Source: Paraneptunicella aestuarii (GTDB lineage Bacteria; Pseudomonadota; Gammaproteobacteria; Enterobacterales; Alteromonadaceae). From it: a stretch of 64,000 nt of DNA. Below, piece after piece: positions 1 to 9,131 of this stretch. The DNA lies in the NCBI RefSeq assembly GCF_019900845.1, contig NZ_CP074570.1, forward strand, positions 4,340,001-4,404,000, read 5' to 3'. Made by a program: the position numbers and the translations under genes. Below the pieces are notes generated by a model that was not told the DNA's origin, ran no database searches, and saw nothing but the letters and a program-made list of their open reading frames with translations. Every line of letters starts with the position of its first letter. The stretch's first letter is position 1.

Positions 1-15
1 TTAACATTCTGTTAA
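1..15. repeat. Short inverted repeat at window edge
   Basis: The first 15 bases are TTAACA-TTC-TGTTAA, two perfect 6-base arms around 3 bases, about 130 bases upstream of the SulP gene. It could be an operator or just the end of a hairpin cut by the window edge. No partner gene on the left is visible, so its role cannot be assigned. Confidence 0.3.
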
Positions 16-145
16 AGGATCTCGACTATGATTACTGGTAGAATCTGCGCCCAATTTTGCCAGTGTTGTGTATAGCAAATCGCCAATTTTAACCATTGGC
101 TGTACACGACTCTTGAATTTGAATCGCTAGTAGTCGGGGAACCAG

Positions 146-1711
146 ATGTTTGATTTGATAACCAGCCGGGACAGCAACGTTAAGAATGACGTGCTTTCCG
201 GTATCACAGTGGCTTTGGCATTAGTGCCAGAAGCCGTCGCTTTCGCCTTTGTTGCAGGCGTAGAACCTATGATTGGGTTGTACGCCGCCTTCATGATGGG
301 CTTAATCACGTCTGCGATTGGTGGACGCCCAGGAATGATTTCCGGTGCAACTGGCGCGATGGCTGTGGTCATGGTTTCTCTGGTTGCCCTGCACGGCGTT
401 CAGTATTTATTTGCCGCCGTCATTTTGGCAGGGGTTCTGCAAATACTGGCGGGGATTTTCAAGCTAGGAAAGTTTATTCGACTGGTTCCCTACCCCGTTA
501 TGCTGGGCTTTGTAAACGGCTTGGCGATCGTCATATTTCTCGCTCAACTTGGGCAATTCAAAATAGTTGATAACCTTGGCAACCATGTTTGGATGCAAGG
601 CAGTATGCTTTACATCATGCTTGGATTCACAGCCTTAACCATGGCGATTATCTTTTTCCTTCCCAAATTAACGAAAGCGGTTCCTGCTTCACTCGTTGCC
701 ATTGTCACCGTAACCGCATTGGTGCATGGATTGGATTTGGAAGCTCGCACCGTTATTGATTTTGTTCGCGATATGGTTCCCGCAGAACAAAAGGCAACCG
801 TAACGTTAGCAGGTGAGCTACCGTCATTTGCTATTCCAACTGTTCCATTCAACATGGAAACTCTGATGATAGTGCTGCCCACATCTATTATTTTGATGCT
901 GGTTGGATTGATTGAATCATTGCTAACCATGTCTTTGATTGACGACATGACCGATACTCGCGGCAAAGGCAATCGTGAATGTATTGGTCAGGGTGTTGCC
1001 AATACCGTTAATGGCTTCTTTGGTGGTATGGGTGGCTGCGCCATGATTGGTCAAAGCATGATTAATATCAGCTCTGGTGGTCGTGGACGCCTGTCGGGGA
1101 TCACCGCAGCATTAGTCCTGTTGGCTTTCATCCTGTTTGCCGCGCCTCTGATTGAAATGATCCCCCTTGCAGCATTGGTTGGCGTTATGTTTATGGTGGT
1201 CATTGGTACGTTTGAATGGGCAAGCTTCCGCATTATGCGTGGCGTTAACAAAGAAGATGCCATTGTACTTTTCTCTGTTACCGCGATCACAGTAGCCTTT
1301 GATCTGGCCATTGCTGTTGTGGTGGGTGTAATCATGTCTGCACTGGTGTTCGCTTGGAAACATGCCACTCACATTGCCATCAAATCTCATGTTGATAACG
1401 ATGGCTGGAAAGTGTACGAATTAGACGGCCCACTGTTTTTCGGCTCAGTGCTGCATTTCAGAGATTTGTTTGATCCGCAAAATGACCCAGAACATGTGGT
1501 TATCGACTTTGCCAATTCCCGTATTTGGGACTCATCTGGACTAGATGCTATCGACGGATTAGCGGATAAATACCTGCAACAAGGCAAAAAACTGCATATT
1601 CGCCATATTAGTTCTGAATGCCGTGATTTACTGACTAAAGCGCAATCTTACGTTGAAATGAATGTTAACGAAGATCCTCGTTATCGTATCGCAACAGATA
1701 AATTAGCTTAA
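146..1711 (+). CDS. SulP family anion transporter with STAS domain
   Basis: Inner-membrane transporter of the SulP/SLC26 family, whose members carry sulfate, bicarbonate or other anions. The 521-residue product opens with a transmembrane segment rich in Pro, Ala and Val ([12 protein letters not shown], about residues 27-39) typical of the SulP signature region, continues through roughly ten hydrophobic segments to about residue 405, and ends with a cytoplasmic STAS domain (about 415-515) containing the DSSGLDAI motif where anti-sigma-antagonist-like domains carry their conserved serine. Length is normal for bacterial SulP proteins. The ATG at 146 follows a GGGGA ribosome site. It is followed by a strong hairpin and appears to be a single-gene unit. 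The substrate cannot be read from sequence; a bicarbonate or sulfate role is possible. Confidence 0.9.
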   Translation: MFDLITSRDSNVKNDVLSGITVALALVPEAVAFAFVAGVEPMIGLYAAFMMGLITSAIGGRPGMISGATGAMAVVMVSLVALHGVQYLFAAVILAGVLQILAGIFKLGKFIRLVPYPVMLGFVNGLAIVIFLAQLGQFKIVDNLGNHVWMQGSMLYIMLGFTALTMAIIFFLPKLTKAVPASLVAIVTVTALVHGLDLEARTVIDFVRDMVPAEQKATVTLAGELPSFAIPTVPFNMETLMIVLPTSIILMLVGLIESLLTMSLIDDMTDTRGKGNRECIGQGVANTVNGFFGGMGGCAMIGQSMINISSGGRGRLSGITAALVLLAFILFAAPLIEMIPLAALVGVMFMVVIGTFEWASFRIMRGVNKEDAIVLFSVTAITVAFDLAIAVVVGVIMSALVFAWKHATHIAIKSHVDNDGWKVYELDGPLFFGSVLHFRDLFDPQNDPEHVVIDFANSRIWDSSGLDAIDGLADKYLQQGKKLHIRHISSECRDLLTKAQSYVEMNVNEDPRYRIATDKLA

Positions 1712-1732
1712 AAAAGCAATCCACACAGGCTC

Positions 1733-1756
1733 GACAGCTGCCTCCCGGCGGCTGTC
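1733..1756 (+). terminator. Strong hairpin after SulP gene, weak T tract
   Basis: GACAGCTGCC and GGCGGCTGTC pair over 10 positions (one T-G wobble) around the loop TCCC, 22 bases after the SulP stop codon. No run of T follows, so it may stabilise the 3' end of the message or be a non-canonical terminator. Confidence 0.5.
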
Positions 1757-2006
1757 ACCCAACTAACCACTTTCTCCGTAACAACACTCATACAACAAAA
1801 CAGATTATTTAATTAACAATCGATTGCAATAACATCAAAACTGGTAAATTATATTACCTGAATATACCCGGGATTACTCACTGTTCTTTGTAGGAGTGTT
1901 GTAGTATCGATGTAATGCCTGTCGAAGTGAAGTCTGGCAAAACCAAGCAATTTAGCTATGCACAGTGGGAAGTCCTGTTCTTAAATCAGCAGATGAGAGG
2001 GCAGTT

Positions 2007-2723
2007 ATGTTAAGTAATAAAATATTAAACGTATTATCCAAAGCATTGCTCGTAACTTTATTCTGCGTATTGAGTGGAACCAGTTTTGCAGCCGCCAAAC
2101 GCACAATAACCTTCACCAACAATACCGGCCAGGATGCTAACGACCTGCATATTGAATTTAAGCAGGCAGCAACGAACACAGATTCTGGCGCATTTGGTAA
2201 TGTGCAAGGCGACAGCACCAGCAAGCATGATTATGACGGTGGCGCTGTGGCTAATGGTGCAAGTACCACATTGAAATTTTCAACCACATCAAGCCGTCTG
2301 ACCATTAACCGTTGGTGGTGGACACTCGATGGTCAGCGAATCGGTAGTATTCAAAGTGAACAAGCATTTGCTTCGGCTCATATCGAGCAAGAAAACGCTA
2401 AACCGGGTGATCTGATTACTGTGGCAATTTCTGTCTTTGCCAAAGTATTTGAAGCGTTAGACATCGTGGTGAACTGGACGCTGACCAATCCACAAGGCGA
2501 CGTTATTGCTGCAGGCTCACAGCCAATGCATGCTCCGCCAGGGCATCAAGTTGACATGCAAGTGTGGACTGGTCCTGTCGATGAAATAGGTATTTATCAT
2601 CTGCAATATGATGCCATTGCCGCTTCTGGTGAAGTTTCAATTGGTGAAGGCGACTTGGTTGTCGACGAAGGCATGCGCCCAATAGCAGTCGATGAAGATG
2701 AAGCTCAACCGGTGCAGTTTTAG
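2007..2723 (+). CDS. Secreted protein of unknown function
   Basis: I do not recognise the family. The start is placed at ATG 2007, preceded by GAGAGG, because it yields a classic signal peptide (KILNVLSKALLVTLFCVLSGTSFA, cleaved near AAA); an in-frame ATG 42 bases upstream would only add a polar extension in front of it. The mature part, about 210 residues, has two beta-rich portions: a first with the phrase TFTNNTGQDANDLHIEF and a tryptophan cluster RWWW near residue 97, and a second that looks immunoglobulin-like (KPGDLITVAISV ... VVNWTLTNPQGDVIAAGSQPM), followed by an acidic C-terminus. No catalytic motif or cysteine pair is evident in the mature chain. It stands alone, bounded by hairpins on both sides. 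A periplasmic or extracellular binding role is conceivable but unsupported. Confidence 0.75.
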   Translation: MLSNKILNVLSKALLVTLFCVLSGTSFAAAKRTITFTNNTGQDANDLHIEFKQAATNTDSGAFGNVQGDSTSKHDYDGGAVANGASTTLKFSTTSSRLTINRWWWTLDGQRIGSIQSEQAFASAHIEQENAKPGDLITVAISVFAKVFEALDIVVNWTLTNPQGDVIAAGSQPMHAPPGHQVDMQVWTGPVDEIGIYHLQYDAIAASGEVSIGEGDLVVDEGMRPIAVDEDEAQPVQF

Positions 2724-2784
2724 AGGCGATTAATGGGTAAAGACCAATAAAGTTTACTGCTATTTAATTTTTTATATGCATACC

Positions 2785-2808
2785 TAAAGAGCTCTACGGA
2801 GCTCTTTA
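2785..2808 (+). terminator. Perfect 10-bp hairpin with TACG tetraloop
   Basis: TAAAGAGCTC and GAGCTCTTTA form a perfect 10-bp stem closed by C(TACG)G, a UNCG-class tetraloop known for high stability in RNA. It sits 62 bases after the stop of the secreted protein gene and is followed by a T-rich tract, consistent with an intrinsic terminator. Confidence 0.75.
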
Positions 2809-2951
2809 TATCTTCTTCAATTCCCCTGTAAAACGTTATTTCTTATACCGAGTTCAGGTTAACTATTTTAATTTTGCCATTTGATTTTACGTAACCACTT
2901 ACGTATATTATTTCCAATAATCATCTTGTATCTATTCTGAAGTGATAACAT

Positions 2952-3932
2952 ATGAAGACTATTGAAGAATTAGGCGCTATGTTTCTGGGTACTCGCCTCA
3001 AGCGATTGAGCGACACTCTCTATGATGAGATAGACAACATCTACTCCACGCTCAATATCAATCTGAAATCTCGCTGGACTGCCGTATTATTTCTTCTGCA
3101 TGAAAATGGCGATTCTGGTGTTACCCAAATTGCTGAGCATATGGGGCTGACCCATCCTGCCATTAGCCAAATGAGCCGCAAACTTCTGGATGCAGGATAC
3201 ATAGAGAGCAAAGCAGACGATCAAGATGAAAGGCGCCGACTGTTAGGACTAACCGATGCAGGTAAACAGTTAACTCAACAACTCACACCCATTTGGGAGC
3301 ATATGCGTGTCTGCCTGAATGATCGAATTGCAGCCTGCCAGGATGATTTACTCAACGCCATATCTAACCTTGAGCAGCAACAGATAAAGCTTCCGTTATC
3401 GGAACAAATACTGCAACTCACTCAGTTACAGGATGCCAGTCAAGTAGAGATCATCCCTTATTCCAAGGAATATGCGAAAGACTTCAAACGCTTGAATATT
3501 GAATGGCTTGAGAAATACTTCTATGTAGAAGAAATTGACGATCTGGTGTTATCCAAACCGAAAAAGTACATCCTTAACAAAGACGGACAAATATTCTTTG
3601 CTCGCTATAACGATGAAATTGTGGGGACATGTGCCTTGTTGAAGTCTGACTATACGGGCTTGTCGCAAGACGCGAGCAAGAAAAACTGCTTCGAGCTAAC
3701 CAAAATGGCAGTTACCGAGAAGTATCAAGGTTTGAAGATAGGCCGTAAATTAATGGAAGCGGTCATTGACGCTTTCCATAAAAGTGGCGGCGATCTGCTC
3801 TTTCTTGAGTCCAATAGTCGCTTAAAACCCGCGCTGCATTTGTACGAGTCGATGGGATTTGTGCATAAACCCAAGCTGGATAATTCACATTACCAACGCG
3901 CTGATGTGTATATGGAATATGTGGGTAAATAA
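2952..3932 (+). CDS. MarR-type regulator fused to GNAT acetyltransferase
   Basis: A two-domain protein of 326 residues. Residues about 1-150 form a MarR-type winged helix: the recognition region reads VTQIAEHMGLTHPAISQMSRKL, followed by a wing with the DDQDERRRLLGLT pattern typical of MarR. Residues about 160-326 form a GNAT N-acetyltransferase domain, with KMAVTEKYQGLKIGRKLME matching the acetyl-CoA-binding motif (Q-x-x-G-x-G/A-like loop) and a C-terminal ESMGFVHK segment typical of the family. MarR-GNAT fusions are a known architecture, usually of unknown substrate. The ATG at 2952 gives a complete MarR start. It converges on the aldehyde dehydrogenase gene, with a hairpin between them. Autoregulation or control of neighbours is plausible but not shown. 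Confidence 0.88.
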   Translation: MKTIEELGAMFLGTRLKRLSDTLYDEIDNIYSTLNINLKSRWTAVLFLLHENGDSGVTQIAEHMGLTHPAISQMSRKLLDAGYIESKADDQDERRRLLGLTDAGKQLTQQLTPIWEHMRVCLNDRIAACQDDLLNAISNLEQQQIKLPLSEQILQLTQLQDASQVEIIPYSKEYAKDFKRLNIEWLEKYFYVEEIDDLVLSKPKKYILNKDGQIFFARYNDEIVGTCALLKSDYTGLSQDASKKNCFELTKMAVTEKYQGLKIGRKLMEAVIDAFHKSGGDLLFLESNSRLKPALHLYESMGFVHKPKLDNSHYQRADVYMEYVGK

Positions 3933-3939
3933 CCAGTGT

Positions 3940-3969
3940 CTCCTCAGCCGCCTGGCTGCGACTGAGGAG
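3940..3969. terminator. Hairpin between convergent genes
   Basis: CTCCTCAG and CTGAGGAG form an 8-bp stem between the stop codons of the MarR-GNAT gene and the leftward aldehyde dehydrogenase gene. The T tracts are poor on both strands, so it is a candidate bidirectional terminator only. Confidence 0.45.
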
Positions 3970-3989
3970 CTGCTCACAACTACCGTTAC

Positions 3990-5417
3990 TTAAGGCGTAC
4001 GCAAGACCATTAAACGCAGTTCTGTCATATCTTCCATCGCGAAGCGGATACCTTCTCTTCCCAAGCCGGATTCCTTAACGCCACCATAAGGCATGTTGTC
4101 AACACGCCAGCTAGGCACATCACCAATAACAACGCCGCCCACTTCCAACTCATCCCATGCTTTATGGGCTTTATAGATATCGCGAGTGAAAATACCAGCC
4201 TGCAAGCCAAACTGACTGTTGTTCACTTCAACAAGCGCTTGGTCGAAATCACTGAAAGAACTGATGATAGACACTGGCCCAAAGGCTTCTTCAGCATTCA
4301 CTTCGGCGTTTTCTGGCACATTTTCCAATACTGTCGCGCTTAACATTGCGCCATCTCTGTCTCCGCCACACAATAACGTTGCGCCAGCAGCAACGGCATT
4401 ATGAATCCAGCCATGCAATCGTTCCGCTTCTGATTCGGAAATCATAGGGCCAATGAAAGTATCTTCGCTGAGCGGATCGCCATGTACCAAACCCGCCACC
4501 TTTTCCACGTAACGGGTTTTGAATTCAGCGTACAGCTTTTCATGCACCAGAATACGTTGAACACTGATACAACTTTGTCCGGACTGATAATAAGCACCAA
4601 AGATAATGCGCTGGATCGCGTCATCCAGATCCGCATCTTCATCCACTACGCAGGCAGCATTACCACCTAACTCTAAAATCACCGGCTTCTTGCCCGCTTT
4701 GGCTTTCAAATCCCAGCCGACTCCGGGCGAGCCCGTAAAGCTGAGCAATTTGAATCTGTCATCTGTGGTAAACAAATCAGCGCCATCACGGCTGCAAGGC
4801 AAGATAGAGAAAGCCCCTTCAGGTAAATCGGTTTCAGCCAGAATTTCACCCATAATCAACGCACCAAGCGGCGTTCGACTTGCAGGTTTTAATACAAACG
4901 GACAACCCACCGCCAGTGCTGGAGCCACCTTGTGAGCAGCCAAATTCAATGGAAAATTAAACGGCGAAATAAAAGAGCAAGGGCCAATAGGCACGCGCTT
5001 ATACATACCGGAATAACCTTTTGCTCGTGGCGTGATTTCAAGATTCATCACTTCTCCACCCATGCGAACCGATTCTTCAGCCGCAATGCGAAAAGTGTCG
5101 ATTAAACGAGTGACTTCTCCGCGAGCATCTTTAATGGGCTTACCCGCTTCAATGCACAAGGAGTAAGCCAGTTCTTCAAAACGTTCCTGAAAACGCTTAA
5201 TGCAGTAATTCAAAATGTCCTGACGTTGATAAGCCGGCATTTTGCGCATGGCTTCCTGGCTTTCAACGGCAGCTGCAATCGCTTGGTCAATCACTTCCGC
5301 ATTGGCTAAGGCAACGTGAGTGGCAACATCACCGGTATATTTATTGGTTACCGGTAAAGATTTGTTGGCGAACACAGGTTTGTTCGCCAGATAATAAGGA
5401 TAGGCTTCTGCCAACAT
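3990..5417 (-). CDS. NAD(P)-dependent aldehyde dehydrogenase
   Basis: Cytosolic ALDH-superfamily enzyme of 475 residues, oxidising an aldehyde to its acid with NAD(P). Visible landmarks in order: the PFNFPLNLAAHK segment and VLKPASRTP nucleotide-binding loop, FTGSPGVGWDLKAKAG, the general-base glutamate in VILELGGN, the catalytic cysteine in SGQSCISVQR, and the C-terminal PYGGVKESGLGREG signature. All key residues are present and length is typical. The start has a good ribosome site (AAGGAGA) 8 bases upstream. It lies 77 bases downstream of the acetolactate-synthase-like gene on the same strand, so the two are probably co-transcribed, which suggests the aldehyde is linked to that enzyme's product or substrate. 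The specific aldehyde cannot be told from sequence. Confidence 0.9.
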   Translation of the reverse strand: MLAEAYPYYLANKPVFANKSLPVTNKYTGDVATHVALANAEVIDQAIAAAVESQEAMRKMPAYQRQDILNYCIKRFQERFEELAYSLCIEAGKPIKDARGEVTRLIDTFRIAAEESVRMGGEVMNLEITPRAKGYSGMYKRVPIGPCSFISPFNFPLNLAAHKVAPALAVGCPFVLKPASRTPLGALIMGEILAETDLPEGAFSILPCSRDGADLFTTDDRFKLLSFTGSPGVGWDLKAKAGKKPVILELGGNAACVVDEDADLDDAIQRIIFGAYYQSGQSCISVQRILVHEKLYAEFKTRYVEKVAGLVHGDPLSEDTFIGPMISESEAERLHGWIHNAVAAGATLLCGGDRDGAMLSATVLENVPENAEVNAEEAFGPVSIISSFSDFDQALVEVNNSQFGLQAGIFTRDIYKAHKAWDELEVGGVVIGDVPSWRVDNMPYGGVKESGLGREGIRFAMEDMTELRLMVLRTP

Positions 5418-5448
5418 GAAAGATCTCCTTTTTTAAAATTTGGGCTTC

Positions 5449-5487
5449 TTTCTCAAGCTCTTTTCTCAAACTCTTTTCTTAAATAAA
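5449..5487 (-). repeat. 13-bp tandem repeat in the intercistronic leader
   Basis: Three consecutive 13-base units (plus-strand TTTCTCAAGCTCT, TTTCTCAAACTCT, then a degenerate TTTCTTAAATAAA) lie between the acetolactate-synthase-like gene and the ribosome site of the aldehyde dehydrogenase gene. Copies one and two differ at one base. Most likely replication slippage in a non-coding spacer; a role in translation of the second gene is speculative. Confidence 0.6.
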
Positions 5488-5494
5488 TTTCTTC

Positions 5495-7138
5495 TTACTG
5501 CAGCTCTCGGCTACGCTCGCGAATGGTCGAATTTAACGTCTCATCGTTCAGACTATAGTCCACAGGCACATCGATAACATGCACTCCCGGTTCATTCAAA
5601 CATGCCTGGACTTTTGGCAACAATTCCTCGGCGGATTCAATACGCCACCCATTTGCCCCATAGCTCTGTGCATACTTCACAAAATCAGGGTTGCCATAGT
5701 CCAAACCAAAATTGGGGAAATCCATATTGGCCTGTTTCCATTTGATCATACCGTAGGCATCGTCACGCAGAATGACAACAACAATATGCAAATTCAAACG
5801 CACCGCGGTTTCCAGCTCCTGGCTGTTCATCATGAAGCCACCGTCACCACACACGGTCAGTACAGGCTTATGCGGATACACCATTTTCGCGGCCATCGCA
5901 GAAGGCAAGCCAGCTCCCATAGTCGCCAAGGCGTTATCCAGCAATAGTGTGTTTGGAAAGGCTGCCGGGTAATTACGTGCAAACCAGATCTTATAAACAC
6001 CATTGTCCAGCGTAACAATGCCGTCTTTCGGCATTGCTCGACGAATATCTTTCACGAAACGCTCTGGCAATATAGGAAAACGTGAATCATCTTCCGATTC
6101 TTTACGGTGTTGCAAATAAGCCGAATGCGCTTTACTGAAGAATTGAAAATCCCAGTGAGCCTGTGAATGAATGGCTTCTTTCATTTGCCAAATGCTGTTA
6201 GCGATATCGCCAACCACTTCCAGTTGAGGAAAATACACAGGATCAACCGATGCCGACGCAAAGTTCACATGGATCACCTTGGCGCTGTCTGCATTCATAA
6301 AGAAAGGCGGTTTTTCAACAACGTCATGACCCACATTAATGATCAAATCGGCAGCTTTTAAAACGCGATGAACAAAGTCACCATCCGACAGCGCCGTATT
6401 GCCCATAAACAATTCATGAGTTTCATCCAATACACCTTTGCCCATTTGTGTTGTCACAAAAGGAATACCGGTTTTTGCCACAAATTCCGTTAACATTTTG
6501 CTGGTTAACTTGCGGTTCGCCCCTGCACCAATCACTAACACAGGCGAACGCGCCTGCTCGATCATTTCTACCGCTTTATTAATCGCTTTATATTCAGCGA
6601 GTGGACGGCGCACGGTACTTGCCGGGATCAACGGCATACTTGTATGTTCTGCGGCAATATCTTCTGGCAATTCAATGTGTACAGCGCCCGGTCTTTCTTC
6701 TTGCGCAACCCGAAACGCTTCTCGCACAACGGAAGGAATACGATCTCCACTAACCACCTGTGTTGTGTATTTGGTGATGGGGCGCATCATATCGACGACG
6801 TTAATCACCTGAAAGCGACCTTGCTTGCTGGTTTTAATGGGCTTTTGACCAGTAATCATCAACATGGGCATGGCGCCAAGCTGAGCATAGGCTGCAGGCG
6901 TCACCAGATTGGTAGCGCCAGGCCCCAAAGTAGAGAGACACACGCCCACTTTTCCGGTTAAACGACCATATGTCGCAGCCATAAACCCTGCACCTTGCTC
7001 ATGGCGCGTGAGTACCAGTTTGATGGATGAATGACGTAATGATTCCAGTAAATCCAGATTTTCTTCTCCGGGAATACCAAACACATATTCCACACCTTCG
7101 GCTTCAAGTGCTTTAACAAATAAATCAGATGCTTTCAT
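5495..7138 (-). CDS. Acetolactate synthase-like TPP enzyme (large subunit)
   Basis: Thiamine-diphosphate enzyme of 547 residues in the acetolactate synthase/AlsS group, which condenses two pyruvates to 2-acetolactate with CO2 release. Three classical domains are visible: an N-terminal PYR domain with the catalytic glutamate in LTRHEQGAGFMA, a central domain (residues about 190-330), and a C-terminal PP domain with the TPP/Mg motif CGDGGFMMN-SQE ... RDDAYG. There is no adjacent small regulatory subunit, unlike ilvIH elsewhere in this window, which favours a catabolic or stand-alone role over branched-chain amino acid synthesis. The ATG at 7138 has GGGAG upstream. First gene of a probable operon with the aldehyde dehydrogenase. 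Other TPP carboligases (glyoxylate carboligase, sulfoacetaldehyde acetyltransferase) share this fold, so the substrate is not certain. Confidence 0.85.
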   Translation of the reverse strand: MKASDLFVKALEAEGVEYVFGIPGEENLDLLESLRHSSIKLVLTRHEQGAGFMAATYGRLTGKVGVCLSTLGPGATNLVTPAAYAQLGAMPMLMITGQKPIKTSKQGRFQVINVVDMMRPITKYTTQVVSGDRIPSVVREAFRVAQEERPGAVHIELPEDIAAEHTSMPLIPASTVRRPLAEYKAINKAVEMIEQARSPVLVIGAGANRKLTSKMLTEFVAKTGIPFVTTQMGKGVLDETHELFMGNTALSDGDFVHRVLKAADLIINVGHDVVEKPPFFMNADSAKVIHVNFASASVDPVYFPQLEVVGDIANSIWQMKEAIHSQAHWDFQFFSKAHSAYLQHRKESEDDSRFPILPERFVKDIRRAMPKDGIVTLDNGVYKIWFARNYPAAFPNTLLLDNALATMGAGLPSAMAAKMVYPHKPVLTVCGDGGFMMNSQELETAVRLNLHIVVVILRDDAYGMIKWKQANMDFPNFGLDYGNPDFVKYAQSYGANGWRIESAEELLPKVQACLNEPGVHVIDVPVDYSLNDETLNSTIRERSRELQ

Positions 7139-7768
7139 TGCGACTCCCTTGAAAATGAATTGATGCTATAAGAGCAAACGGATGTTCTAACGATTGAGTT
7201 CCTTAAATAGTGGCGTGTTTCGTTGAGAAATAAAGTTTGAAAAAACGATTGTAAATATCAATAAATTGGAAATAAGTCAGATATGGTTAAAAAAAGAGCA
7301 CGTCCGTTGTGCAAATGAATTTCCAGATGAGATATCAAGTGTCAAACATCAAGCGTTGTAAATAACCTCAACTCAAGATAAGAAAAGAGGTTAAGTAGGA
7401 AATCAGTCGGCCTAAATCAGTTGCGTTCACATATCTAAACGGGCTAATTTTCATACCTTTACATCCTAAAGACTAAATCGATATAAATGGTTGATCTGGA
7501 TCAGTTGATACATGAGCAGGAAGCTCTAAATATCGAATAACCTCCAGTAAACCAACACTATCCGTAAAGAAATATTTACCAACATCATTAAGGCGGCTGA
7601 ACCCCGGCATTCATAGTAGGTATAGGTAAAAATATATTCCGATCCAATCTGTGTAGATTTGTGTTTATTTGTAATCTGCTACTGAGTACAAGCAATGAAT
7701 CTGATAGTATTAGAAACTGAATCAGTCCTTGTATTTCTCGTTCAACTTTAATCAGGATATAAAAGACC
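7139..7768. other. 630-base intergenic region between divergent units
   Basis: Lies between the leftward acetolactate-synthase-like gene and the rightward MipA gene, so it must hold promoters for both operons. It is AT-rich with no convincing reading frame. I could not assign clear -35/-10 pairs or an operator; no strong hairpin was found. Confidence 0.5.
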
Positions 7769-8734
7769 TTGTTACTTACCCTTTCAAATAAGTCGGTGAA
7801 TACAGCATTTCTTGCTCTGCTGACACTGTTTACACACTATGGTGCAATGGCACAGGATAGTGCAGAGGCAGTTGAATCAGGGAAAAACTGTGACAATACA
7901 GGCTGTATTGAGGTTGATTCCTGGCACTTGGCAGTTGCTTTGGGAGTAGGAGCGAAAATAAACCCTCTGGTAAATGGCGATGATTTACCTTTAGTCATAC
8001 TTCCCGATATCGCTTACTACGGCGAAAACTGGTATTGGGATAACGCCGAAGTGGGTTATCAATGGAATGCTTCATCAAACTGGAATATCGAATCTTTTGT
8101 CAGTGTTAATACTGAAAAAGCCCTGTTTACTTTTTGGCATCCAGGCAATCTTCTTCTGGCTGGATCATTCTCATCCATTACGGCTAAGCCAGTAGGTGAT
8201 GATGAAGGTGGCGACACAGGCAATACACTTCTTCCCCCCACTAGTCGAGTGAGCAATTCTGCTTCTTCTGAAGAAAAGGTATCTGTCGATGATGTTGCTC
8301 ATAGAGACTGGGCATTGGATGGCGGATTTAGATTTCACTATTCATCAGAAAATAGTGAGTGGGCACTTACTTTAGCCACAGATGTCAGCAGTGTTTATAA
8401 TGGTCAATGGTTAAAATTCGATTATTCAAACAAATTCGACTGGCAAGGTTGGCAAATACAACCTACCTTATCAGTAGAATGGAAAAGTAGAGAGTTAACA
8501 AACTACTACTATGGCTTGGATGCTGATGATAATTTGCCAGGCGCTTCGTTGTATGAGGCCAAGGCAGGTTGGCAGCCTGCAATTAAACTGATGGCGATGA
8601 AGCCAATCAATGACCAATGGACTTGGTTAGTGATGGCTGGATATCAGTATTTGCATGGGGGAATGCGACGCAGCCCGATCGTTAATAAGAAAAGCATAAT
8701 TACTGCGTTTGCTGGAGTTTCATATCGCTTCTAG
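7769..8734 (+). CDS. MipA/OmpV family outer-membrane protein
   Basis: Outer-membrane beta-barrel of the MipA/OmpV family, 321 residues. The family phrase is clear: LAVALGVGAKINPLVNGDDLPLVILPDI followed by YYGENWYWDNAEVGYQW, then alternating amphipathic strands, ending in GVSYRF with the C-terminal aromatic expected of a barrel inserted by the Bam machinery. The start is a TTG at 7769, with AGGAT 12 bases upstream, chosen because it gives a full signal peptide (cleavage near AMA-QD); the first in-frame ATG would begin at the cleavage site. A low-complexity acidic loop rich in Gly, Asp and Ser lies around residues 145-175. MipA proteins interact with peptidoglycan enzymes in E. coli; OmpV-like members are linked to stress or osmolarity. 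Co-located with a DUF3019 gene and a two-component pair, its likely regulators. Confidence 0.85.
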   Translation: MLLTLSNKSVNTAFLALLTLFTHYGAMAQDSAEAVESGKNCDNTGCIEVDSWHLAVALGVGAKINPLVNGDDLPLVILPDIAYYGENWYWDNAEVGYQWNASSNWNIESFVSVNTEKALFTFWHPGNLLLAGSFSSITAKPVGDDEGGDTGNTLLPPTSRVSNSASSEEKVSVDDVAHRDWALDGGFRFHYSSENSEWALTLATDVSSVYNGQWLKFDYSNKFDWQGWQIQPTLSVEWKSRELTNYYYGLDADDNLPGASLYEAKAGWQPAIKLMAMKPINDQWTWLVMAGYQYLHGGMRRSPIVNKKSIITAFAGVSYRF

Positions 8735-9131
8735 GAAGTTTTTGAGCAACGGAATATTGTTGTTCATTATGTATGCAGGGTTGTTCCATAGTGAGGTGAA
8801 TGCGCTACCTACTGAATGGGATGTTATCCCCTCGGCGTGTGTCGTAGACAGGCCGGGCGATTTCTGTCGTCTTGAATTTGAGATCATCACGACCGCAGGT
8901 GAACGAGCTTCCCTATCATTACCCGCATGCCTCTATCTGGAAAAAGAACTCATACAATGTTGGGAACAACTTCCTGAGCACATAACAGCCAGTGTTGAAA
9001 TAAAGGAAACAAACACTTTACTTCTGGTAGATAAAAATAAAGAAGTCTTATTAGAGAAAAAACTGGAAGTAAAATCTATCCATCCTGTTAGACAACGACG
9101 CCGAGTGCGTTCTCCCTGGAGTATGTTCTAA
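8709..9131 (+). CDS. DUF3019-like exported protein
   Basis: Small exported protein, about 140 residues, resembling DUF3019 proteins that in Alteromonadales accompany MipA/OmpV and a two-component system; that assignment is from memory of family and context. An N-terminal hydrophobic segment (ILLFIMYAGLFHSEVNA) is a signal peptide or anchor. The mature part has three cysteines (SACVVDRPGDFCRLEF and LPACLYLEK) plus a fourth in IQCWEQL, suggesting disulfides in the periplasm, and a basic tail RQRRRVRSPWSMF. The start is uncertain: TTG 8709 overlaps the mipA end by 26 bases and gives the best signal peptide; TTG 8742 or ATG 8769 are alternatives. The stop overlaps the regulator's ATG by one base (TAATG), so the genes are translationally coupled. 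Confidence 0.7.
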   Translation: MLEFHIASRKFLSNGILLFIMYAGLFHSEVNALPTEWDVIPSACVVDRPGDFCRLEFEIITTAGERASLSLPACLYLEKELIQCWEQLPEHITASVEIKETNTLLLVDKNKEVLLEKKLEVKSIHPVRQRRRVRSPWSMF

